From the NCBI GenBank assembly GCA_034429275.1, contig DAOUFU010000343.1:1-29632 (forward strand): 29,632 nucleotides of DNA, read 5' to 3'. Origin of the DNA: DAOUFU01 sp034429275. GTDB taxonomy: Bacteria > Chloroflexota > Anaerolineae > Aggregatilineales > Aggregatilineaceae. Under the pieces are notes generated by a model, which had not been told where the DNA came from, made no database searches, and saw only the letters and a list, made by a program, of their open reading frames with translations. Made by a program: the position numbers and the translations under genes. This document shows positions 23,245 to 29,632 of this stretch, in pieces. How positions within the stretch are numbered: the stretch's first letter is position 1; each line of letters starts with the position of its first letter.

Positions 23245-23320
23245 GTACCAACATCAGGTATATCGGAAGCACGATTAGGCTGACAATACCCGCAGACACG
23301 TACCGTTTGGGAGGCAGTTT

Positions 23321-24532
23321 ATGCGACGAGTGATACTCCTCGTGGGTGTAATTCTAATGCTGGCGATTTTGGCTGTTGTCTTGCTGATGCAGCAAGGCCA
23401 AAAGGATGACGAGACTGAAGGCACCCCACCGGCGACGGGTGTGGGCGGTGCTCCGGTTGATGTTGTGCGACCGAGTGGAGATGGTCAGGTTGCATTGCAG
23501 GCCAATCTAGGGGTCGAAATCCTGGTGGCCTACCAGAATATCAGCCGTGGAATGGTCATCCCTGCCGATGCAATCGGTGTCCAGTTGTGGCCGCGTGAGT
23601 CGTTGCCAGAAGAAGGCAACTATTACCGCGCGGATGAGCAGAACCTGGTGGTCGGGCGCTTTGCGCGTACCGATATTCCGCGTGGTGCGCCAATCCTGGT
23701 TCGCCAGATTGTCGATTCGCCAGCACTCTTGGCCGACGTTGGTTCGGATGCTGCCGCCTATCTCAACCGTGAGCCTGCGGGGACGGTTGCGGTGTCTATT
23801 CCGCTCGATCCTTCGGGTGTTGGGCAGGTTGCGTATGGCATCAAAGATGGGGACCGGGTCGATGTGATCCTGTCGTTCCTGTTTGTCGATGTGGATCCTG
23901 CATTCCAGACCCGTATGCCAAACAACTACTCAGTGATCACGCGGCTTGAGACCGGCGAGCTTAGCATTGGCGCGCCGCGGCAGGGTCGGATCGAGCCAAG
24001 CACGCTTTCTCCTGAGGGGGTGATGGTCAGCCCCAGTGAAATATCGCAGCGGCCACGCCTGGTGACTCAGCGTACGGTCACAAACGCTCTGGTGGTGCAT
24101 GTGGGGCACTTCGAGGAAGATGGTAAGCTGTTCGGGCGGACTCCAACCCCGATCGAAGTGGTGAGCCAGCCAACCCCTCTGCCGGGTGAGCAGACTCAAC
24201 AGACTCAGCAAACGTCGCAGAATGTGACTCCGCTGCCTTCGCCAACGATGTATACCCCGATCATCATTACGTTGGGTGTCAGCCCACAGGATGCGTTGGT
24301 TCTCACCTGGGCAGTTGATGCGCAAATCCCGATCACATTGGCTTTGCGTCAGGCGGGCGACCTTACACAAACGGTCACACAGCCGGTCACGCTCGACTAT
24401 ATGGTGCGCACCTACAATGCGCAGCCGCCGAATGCACTGGAATTCTCGCTCGAACCGCCCATTACCAGCGTGCGCCGGTTCGATATCGGCTCGATGTTCG
24501 ATTTTCTTGCCGATTCAATGACCACGCAGTGA
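23321..24532 (+). CDS. cpaB: Flp pilus assembly protein CpaB/RcpC-like
   Basis: The 403-residue protein starts with a membrane anchor ('VILLVGVILMLAILAVVLLMQ') and continues with a SAF domain ('VAYQNISRGMVIPADAIGV', 'LVVGRFARTDIPRGAPILVRQ'). An RcpC/CpaB domain follows ('AVSIPLDPSGVGQVAYGIKDGDRVDVILSFLFVDVD'). Residues about 280-310 form a Q/T/P-rich linker. CpaB proteins assist assembly of the Flp pilus at the cell surface. GGGAGG precedes ATG 23321. It begins the operon cpaB-cpaE-cpaF-tadB-tadC. It is larger than typical CpaB because of the linker and C-terminal region. Confidence 0.9.
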   Translation: MRRVILLVGVILMLAILAVVLLMQQGQKDDETEGTPPATGVGGAPVDVVRPSGDGQVALQANLGVEILVAYQNISRGMVIPADAIGVQLWPRESLPEEGNYYRADEQNLVVGRFARTDIPRGAPILVRQIVDSPALLADVGSDAAAYLNREPAGTVAVSIPLDPSGVGQVAYGIKDGDRVDVILSFLFVDVDPAFQTRMPNNYSVITRLETGELSIGAPRQGRIEPSTLSPEGVMVSPSEISQRPRLVTQRTVTNALVVHVGHFEEDGKLFGRTPTPIEVVSQPTPLPGEQTQQTQQTSQNVTPLPSPTMYTPIIITLGVSPQDALVLTWAVDAQIPITLALRQAGDLTQTVTQPVTLDYMVRTYNAQPPNALEFSLEPPITSVRRFDIGSMFDFLADSMTTQ

Positions 24533-24565
24533 TGATGGACTGCCTGGTGTAACGCGCGAAGGTGG

Positions 24566-24612
24566 AAGGGACATACACTTGAGACGATCGTTTCTCGGAG
24601 TGTGTGTCCCTT
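24566..24612 (+). other. Long hairpin between cpaB and cpaE
   Basis: AAGGGACATACACT (24566-24579) pairs with AGTGTGTGTCCCTT (24599-24612) over fourteen positions with one wobble. The inner GAGA/TCTC (24581-24584 with 24593-24596) extends the hairpin. No T-run follows, so it is not a canonical terminator. It may be an mRNA-processing or differential-expression element. Confidence 0.75.
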
Positions 24613-24675
24613 GACGCCCAAGGCTGGATAGACCTGTGACCGGGACTGTGGTGTGAGTGTAAAGGGTGAAAACGG

Positions 24676-26004
24676 ATGAGTAGTCAAGCTCCTGGCGAGA
24701 CGATTAAGGTTCTCATTGTTGATGACATTCCCGATACGCGCGAGAACCTGCGCAAGCTCTTGAAGCTAGAGCCAGGGATGGAAGTGGTTGGGGCGGCTGG
24801 AACCGGGCTAGAAGCGATTGAACTGGCCAAACAAACCAAACCAGACGTGGTGCTGATGGACATCAATATGCCGGATATGGATGGCATCACGGCAACCAAG
24901 AACATCAGCACAACGGTCCGAACAGCGGCAGTGGTCATTATGTCGGTTCAAAGTGAGCCGGGATATCTGCGGCAGGCAATGCTGGCCGGTGCACGCGATT
25001 TTTTGACCAAGCCGATCTCCAGTGAGGAACTATACACGACCATCCGTCGCGTATATGAGCGTAATGCCCCAATCCGTGAACAAGAAAAGCAGATGACGAT
25101 GATGCCGCAGCCGATGGTTCAGGCTGCCGTCAAGGCCCAGGCGATGCCCGGACAGGTAAAGCAAGTCGGGGCCGGGCACATCATCGCATTTTACAGTCCT
25201 CAGGCGGGGGCAGGGGTCACTACCCTGGCGACCAACGTGGCATCGGCGCTGATGCGCGACAATACACGCGTGCTGCTGGTGGATGTCAACCTTCAGTTTG
25301 GAGATGTAGACGCTTTTCTGAACTTGCAGGCCCCTTCGAATATCGCCGATTTGTCGAAAGCAGTGCATGATCTAGATCAGGAACTGATCGACAACGTGCT
25401 GGTCACACATGGCAGCGGGCTGCGCGTATTGGCGGCTCCTTCGCATCCTGAGCAGGCGTACGACATTGTGCCGGAAGATGTGCGCCTGTTGATTAAAGAG
25501 CTTGCGCGGAGCTACGATTTCACCGTCATCGATATGCCCACTCTATACGACGATCTGACGTTGAAGCTGCTGGATGTCGCACACAAGATCGTGTTGGTGT
25601 GCAACCCGACGATTCCGGCGGTGCGCAATGTGCGCAAGATACTCGATGTGTTTGATAACCTTCAATCCCCAGCGCATCTGGTTGACAAGGTGATGTTTGT
25701 GCTCAACCGGGTGGTGAATGAGAAGGATAAAGGGCGCGGCACTGTCCCGGCGGCGTCGATCGAGTCTCATCTGAAGCTGCAGGTCACGACTTCGATCCCG
25801 CAGGATGATCGCTCGGTGTTGATGGCGGTCAACCAGGGTGTTCCCCTGGTGGCCAAACTGGGCAATCGTTCTCCTGGGCGCGAAATGGTTGAACTGGCGG
25901 AAGCAATTCGCCGGTCCGTGAACACACAAGGGGATCAGACCGGGTTACGTTTCCAAGAAGATTCTTCTTCGCGCAGTGGATTGCGCGCGCTGTTTGGTGG
26001 GTAG
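24676..26004 (+). CDS. cpaE: CpaE/TadZ-like Tad localisation protein (receiver plus ParA/MinD-type ATPase)
   Basis: The 442-residue protein has a receiver domain (residues about 10-130: 'VLIVDDIPDTRENLRKLL', phospho-acceptor Asp62 in 'VLMDINMPD', Lys in 'FLTKPIS'). A MinD/ParA-type ATPase domain begins 'IIAFYSPQAGAGVTTLATNVAS', a deviant Walker A, and continues with 'VLLVDVNLQFGDVDAFLNL'. TadZ proteins place the pilus machinery at the pole. In this copy the receiver keeps all the main acidic, Ser/Thr and Lys residues, so phosphorylation is possible; many TadZ receivers are atypical. AAAGGGTGA lies before ATG 24676. It is 143 bases after cpaB, with a hairpin between. Confidence 0.9.
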   Translation: MSSQAPGETIKVLIVDDIPDTRENLRKLLKLEPGMEVVGAAGTGLEAIELAKQTKPDVVLMDINMPDMDGITATKNISTTVRTAAVVIMSVQSEPGYLRQAMLAGARDFLTKPISSEELYTTIRRVYERNAPIREQEKQMTMMPQPMVQAAVKAQAMPGQVKQVGAGHIIAFYSPQAGAGVTTLATNVASALMRDNTRVLLVDVNLQFGDVDAFLNLQAPSNIADLSKAVHDLDQELIDNVLVTHGSGLRVLAAPSHPEQAYDIVPEDVRLLIKELARSYDFTVIDMPTLYDDLTLKLLDVAHKIVLVCNPTIPAVRNVRKILDVFDNLQSPAHLVDKVMFVLNRVVNEKDKGRGTVPAASIESHLKLQVTTSIPQDDRSVLMAVNQGVPLVAKLGNRSPGREMVELAEAIRRSVNTQGDQTGLRFQEDSSSRSGLRALFGG

Positions 26005-26062
26005 ATGTCGAGAATCGTATTGGTAGTCGAGAGCGAGCACAGTTGATCATGGAGGGTGAGTA

Positions 26063-27466
26063 ATGTCACTGTTACGACGTATTGAGCGCGGCGGGCAGGG
26101 GCCGGAGAATCCCGATGAGGGAAAGCTGGACCAGATGCGCCGACGGACGCAGGTTCCGCAGTCGCCTGGCGCACCTGCAGCAGTCTCTGGGCGGTCTGAA
26201 GCGAGCACCTACCAGGACCTGAAGGTGCGCGTTCAGAACAAACTGCTGGCTGAACTAGATACTACCGCCGATCCCCACTCGCCGGAAGTGCGCGCGACCA
26301 TCGAAGAATTGTTTTCGACCATTCTCGCAGAAGAGAGCATTGTGTTGGCGCGCGCTGAGCGTCAACGGCTCTTTGAGGCGATCGTGGCAGAAATTTTGGG
26401 CTTTGGCCCGCTGGAACCCTTGCTGGCCGATGATACCATCACCGAAATTATGGTCAATGGCCCTCGCAATGTCTATATCGAGCGCAAAGGTAACCTGCTG
26501 CGCACGACGGTGACATTTGAGGACGAGGATCATGTGCTGCGCGTGTTGGACCGAATTGTGGCTCCACTTGGCCGCCGCATCGACGAAAGCTCACCGACGG
26601 TGGATGCGCGTTTGCCAGATGGCTCGCGTGTGAACGCCGTGATTCGCCCGATCGCATTGTGCGGTCCGACTATCACCATTCGTAAATTCTCCAAAAAGCC
26701 GCTGACAGTTGAAGACCTGATTCGTTTTGGCACGATGACGCCCGAAGTCGGCGAGTTCTTGCGCGCGTGCGTAATCGCGCGGCTGAACATCATCGTATCG
26801 GGTGGCACCGGCTCTGGAAAAACCACCCTGCTCAACGTGCTTTCGGGGTTCATCCCCAACGATGAGCGCATCGTGACGATTGAAAACGCGGCAGAACTGC
26901 AGCTTCGCCAGGAACACGTTGTATCACTGGAGAGCCGCCCGCCGAACATTGAAGGTCGCGGCGAAATCTCGATCCAGGACTTGGTTGTGAACTCGCTTCG
27001 TATGCGTCCCGATCGAATCGTGGTTGGTGAATGCCGTTCGGGTGAAGCGCTGGACATGCTTCAGGCTATGAACACCGGTCACGATGGTTCGCTGACGACT
27101 GCTCACTCGAACAGCCCGCGCGATACGCTGGCTCGTCTGGAAGTCATGTGCTTGATGGCCGGTATGGACCTGCCGGTGCGCGCTATTCGAGAGCAGGTCG
27201 CCTCGGCTGTGGACCTGATTATTCACCAGGAACGTATGCGCGATGGATCGCGCAAGATCGTGAAGATCACCGAAATCCAGGGTATGGAAGGTGATGTCAT
27301 CACGATGTCGGACATTTTCGAGTTCGAACAGACCGGCCTGGAAGCGGGCAAGGTGATCGGACGTATCCGCCCCACAGGGCTGCGGCCCAAATTCATCGAC
27401 AAAATCGAAGATGCCGGCATCCATCTACCGCCCTCAGTCTTTGGAATCGGGATGCAGCGCTACTAA
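26063..27466 (+). CDS. cpaF: Tad pilus ATPase CpaF/TadA
   Basis: The 467-residue protein is a type II/IV secretion ATPase of the TadA group. It has a variable N-terminus of about 55 residues and an N-terminal domain with 'FGPLEPLLADDTITEIMVNGP'. Walker A GGTGSGKTT (residues 247-255), an acidic box ('RMRPDRIVVGECRSGEALDMLQAMNTGH') and 'DGSLTTAHSNSPRDTLARLEVM' (His box) follow. It powers pilus extension, and in Tad systems a single ATPase serves both directions. GGAGGG precedes ATG 26063. Position and motif order match known tad operons. Confidence 0.95.
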   Translation: MSLLRRIERGGQGPENPDEGKLDQMRRRTQVPQSPGAPAAVSGRSEASTYQDLKVRVQNKLLAELDTTADPHSPEVRATIEELFSTILAEESIVLARAERQRLFEAIVAEILGFGPLEPLLADDTITEIMVNGPRNVYIERKGNLLRTTVTFEDEDHVLRVLDRIVAPLGRRIDESSPTVDARLPDGSRVNAVIRPIALCGPTITIRKFSKKPLTVEDLIRFGTMTPEVGEFLRACVIARLNIIVSGGTGSGKTTLLNVLSGFIPNDERIVTIENAAELQLRQEHVVSLESRPPNIEGRGEISIQDLVVNSLRMRPDRIVVGECRSGEALDMLQAMNTGHDGSLTTAHSNSPRDTLARLEVMCLMAGMDLPVRAIREQVASAVDLIIHQERMRDGSRKIVKITEIQGMEGDVITMSDIFEFEQTGLEAGKVIGRIRPTGLRPKFIDKIEDAGIHLPPSVFGIGMQRY

Positions 27467-27539
27467 ATCTGGCGCGCGCCTGATCAGGGGCTTGAACCGT
27501 CGGTATGTGGCCACGCGGAAACTCTCGGATAGAGGATTT

Positions 27540-27626
27540 CCAGGTGGGGTGGAAGCCTGGCTGTATTCTGCTAATGAAGGAACAGAGTTCGGCGATGAGG
27601 GCATAGTGATGCGCAAAAGGCGCATC
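27540..27626 (+). other. Two hairpins in the cpaF-tadB gap
   Basis: CCAGG (27540-27544) can pair with CCTGG (27556-27560), and GATGCGC (27608-27614) pairs perfectly with GCGCATC (27620-27626) around five bases. Neither is followed by a T-run. The 204-base gap holds no convincing gene. Confidence 0.4.
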
Positions 27627-27670
27627 TTGCAGAGTTGTCGCCGAAGCTGTACAGGAGAGGCCAAAACGCT

Positions 27671-28645
27671 ATGGAAGTTTTGATTGCAGCTGGAGCTGGG
27701 TTGTTGGCTATCATCATCCTGGGGGTCGGCGCAAGCCGGATTCGATCGCAGCGCAAGCAGGAGATCGAAGAGCGCCTGGGGCGGTACGCGACTCCTGAAT
27801 ACAGCGACGTGGCATTGACCGAAAGCGAGGATTCGGGCCGATTCGATGAGGCGAACGTTATCGCCAAGAAACTCGATGAGGCCATGGCCGACCGCGAGTT
27901 TGCCAAAAAGTGGCGCGTTCAGTTGGCGCGGGCAGACCTAAAGCTTACCGTGACCGAATTCATGGCGATGCACGTCATCGCTGCGGTGGTAGCCGGGGTG
28001 TTGGGAACGATGTTTTTCCAGACGCCCATCATTGGCGGCGTGGCCGGGATTGCGGGCTTCTTCGCTCCCCGGTTCTATGTATCCCGTAAGCAAAGCAAGC
28101 GTTTGCAGGCTTTTGAGGGCCAGCTTCCCGACACGTTGTCGCTATGGGTGAATGCTCTGCGTTCTGGCTACTCGGTATTGCAAGCGATGGAAGCGATCTC
28201 CAAAGAGGCACCGGAGCCAACCGCGACAGAGTTTCGCCGCGTTGTTCAGGAAGCACAGCTTGGCATCCCTATGCAAGATGCACTCGAACATCTGCATACA
28301 CGTATGCCAAGCGAAGACCTGGACCTGGTGAATACAGCGGTGAACATTCAGCGCGAAGTAGGTGGTAACCTGGCCGAGATTCTCGAAGTTATCGGTCATA
28401 CTATTCGCGAGCGTATCCGGCTCAAAGGCGAGATACGTGTGCTGACATCTCAGGGTCGCATCACAGGGTGGGTTATTTCACTGATGCCTATCTTGCTGAC
28501 GGTCTTTCTGTACTTCGTTAGCCCAAGCTATATGGGCGGCATGGTGGAAAACCGGATGTGCGGTTGGCCGATGTTGGGCTGTGGTTTGGGCCTGATCGGT
28601 ACAGGGACCGCCGTTATCCAGAAGATCGTGGATATCGAATACTAG
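27671..28645 (+). CDS. tadB: Tad pilus inner-membrane platform protein TadB
   Basis: ATG 27671 is preceded by GGAGAGG, so the open frame from 27635 is not used. The 324-residue product has an N-terminal membrane span ('VLIAAGAGLLAIIILGVGASR'), two adjacent spans around residues 115-145 and a C-terminal pair of spans. Between them is the T2SSF (GspF-like) domain: 'FEGQLPDTLSLWVNALRSGYSVLQAMEAISKEAPEPTATEFRRV'. TadB and TadC form the platform through which the ATPase acts. It lies between cpaF and tadC, 56 bases before tadC. Confidence 0.93.
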   Translation: MEVLIAAGAGLLAIIILGVGASRIRSQRKQEIEERLGRYATPEYSDVALTESEDSGRFDEANVIAKKLDEAMADREFAKKWRVQLARADLKLTVTEFMAMHVIAAVVAGVLGTMFFQTPIIGGVAGIAGFFAPRFYVSRKQSKRLQAFEGQLPDTLSLWVNALRSGYSVLQAMEAISKEAPEPTATEFRRVVQEAQLGIPMQDALEHLHTRMPSEDLDLVNTAVNIQREVGGNLAEILEVIGHTIRERIRLKGEIRVLTSQGRITGWVISLMPILLTVFLYFVSPSYMGGMVENRMCGWPMLGCGLGLIGTGTAVIQKIVDIEY

Positions 28646-28701
28646 GCCGGGTGACTGCTCCCTTTGATGGATCGCCGTGCCGTCTATTACGGAGGCCGAC
28701 T

Positions 28702-29632
28702 ATGGTTGGAATACTGGTCTTGATCGGAATTGGGGTGTTGTTGTTGGCCGGCTTGGTGTTCGTTGGTATGCGCGAGGATAGCAACGAAGACCCACTGATG
28801 AAGCGCCTGGCCAGCTATGGGGATCGTGATGTGCCCGCGACCCTTGAGGAGCTGGAGCTTTCGCTCAGCACTCGCGAACGTGTCATCATACCCATGTATC
28901 GGGCGCTCGCCCGCTTCGTAGTGAACTTCACACCGGAAAACCAGATCGATACGATCCGCCGGAAAATCGAACTGGCAGGTAAGTCTCAGACGATGGAACC
29001 GGTGGTGTTTTTTGGTCAGCGAGTGTTTCTTACCCTGGTTCTTGGGGCAGGTGCGTTCTTTCTGTTCTTCTTTGTGCGGCCTATGGGCCTGACTAAGGGG
29101 CTGATCGCTACTGTTATCGCGGCGATGCTCGGTTATTACCTGCCCATGATGCAGCTTAGTTCCCAGATCAAGCGGCGGCAGGATAACATCGTGCGGAAAT
29201 TGCCCGATGCCCTGGACCTGCTCACCATCTGCGTGGAAGCCGGGTTGGGCTTTGAGCAGGCAATGGGCAAAGTGTATGCCAAATGGGATGATGACCTTGC
29301 GCTGGCGTTTGGGCGCGTGCTGCAGGAGATTCAATTGGGCAAGCGGCGTAGTGAAGCACTGCGCGATATGTCAAACCGAATGGACGTGCCAGACGTCACC
29401 AGTTTTGTGGCGGCGCTGATCCAGGCTGAGCAGCTCGGTGTGAGTATTGCCAAGATTCTTCGCATTCAGTCAGACCAGATGCGCGTCAAGCGCCGACAAC
29501 GCGCGCAGGAAAAAGCACAGCAAGCGCCGGTCAAGATGATGATCCCGATGGTTCTGCTGATCTTCCCATCCATCTGGATCGTGTTGTTGGGGCCGTCCGT
29601 GATCGTGATTCTGGATTCAGGCGTCAGGGGTG
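28702..29632 (+). CDS. tadC: Tad pilus platform protein TadC (runs off right edge)
   Basis: ATG 28702 has GGAGG six bases upstream, and the frame is open for 310 codons with no stop before the window edge. The N-terminus has a membrane span ('ILVLIGIGVLLLAGLVFVGM'), a charged segment and two more spans ('VFLTLVLGAGAFFLFFFV', 'LIATVIAAMLGYYLP'). The T2SSF domain follows, with 'RKLPDALDLLTICVEAGLGFEQAM' and 'LGVSIAKILRIQSDQMR'. A final span, 'VKMMIPMVLLIFPSIWIVLLGPSVI', is nearly at the end. Homologues are about 300-330 residues, so only a few residues are probably missing. Confidence 0.93.
   Translation, partial: MVGILVLIGIGVLLLAGLVFVGMREDSNEDPLMKRLASYGDRDVPATLEELELSLSTRERVIIPMYRALARFVVNFTPENQIDTIRRKIELAGKSQTMEPVVFFGQRVFLTLVLGAGAFFLFFFVRPMGLTKGLIATVIAAMLGYYLPMMQLSSQIKRRQDNIVRKLPDALDLLTICVEAGLGFEQAMGKVYAKWDDDLALAFGRVLQEIQLGKRRSEALRDMSNRMDVPDVTSFVAALIQAEQLGVSIAKILRIQSDQMRVKRRQRAQEKAQQAPVKMMIPMVLLIFPSIWIVLLGPSVIVILDSGVRG

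Noticed and set aside
24190..24235. A repetitive stretch in cpaB that looked like a short tandem repeat
   Set aside because: It encodes a Gln/Thr-rich protein linker and is too short and irregular to treat as a DNA repeat element.
27411..27683. A 90-codon frame across the end of cpaF and the gap before tadB
   Set aside because: It is out of frame within cpaF, has no start signal of its own and has no recognisable protein pattern.

Overview
The window looks like a chromosomal segment from a Chloroflexota-type bacterium (Anaerolineae or relatives); I infer this from gene content and did not test it. The signs are PspC and LiaF-like envelope proteins, a run of multi-membrane-span GT-C glycosyltransferases, paired M16 peptidases, and a Tad/Flp pilus operon with no secretin gene between cpaB and cpaE. 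The last point suggests a cell without a conventional outer membrane. Coding density is high and nearly all genes are on the + strand. There are no tRNAs, rRNAs, insertion sequences, CRISPR arrays or phage genes.

Layout: 1-321 is the N-terminal part of a GNAT acetyltransferase (minus strand, cut by the window edge). 503-2788 is a PspC / LiaF-like / beta-propeller-like cluster. 2812-3303 holds a strong promoter, about 160 nt of untranslated RNA ending in an intrinsic terminator, and a small SWIM zinc-finger gene. 3507-7285 encodes an LPG-synthase-like flippase, an FAD oxidoreductase and UDP-glucose dehydrogenase (envelope glycan or lipid). 7434-10447 encodes an M16 peptidase with the zinc motif, a partner without it, and AcpS. 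10451-11722 is a promoter, a cobalamin riboswitch with a terminator/antiterminator switch, and a secreted alpha/alpha-barrel repeat protein. 11898-12914 is an SDR-type L-threonine dehydrogenase. 13067-13213 is a Flp pilin. 13323-14508 carries two minus-strand genes, an acidic protein and a HEATH-motif metallopeptidase. 14906-21014 is a tightly packed operon of four GT-C-like membrane proteins. 21169-23075 is a NarL-type response regulator and a DegS-like histidine kinase. 23321-29632 is the Tad operon cpaB-cpaE-cpaF-tadB-tadC, with tadC running off the right edge.

Most of the window concerns the cell surface: glycan precursor synthesis and transfer, envelope stress sensing, pilus assembly and surface proteolysis. 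The most unusual unit is the B12-riboswitch-controlled secreted barrel protein. Its predicted fold resembles the alpha-domain of vertebrate intrinsic factor/transcobalamin, so it is a candidate corrinoid-binding or corrinoid-salvage protein. All functions are inferred from sequence reading alone; no database search was run.
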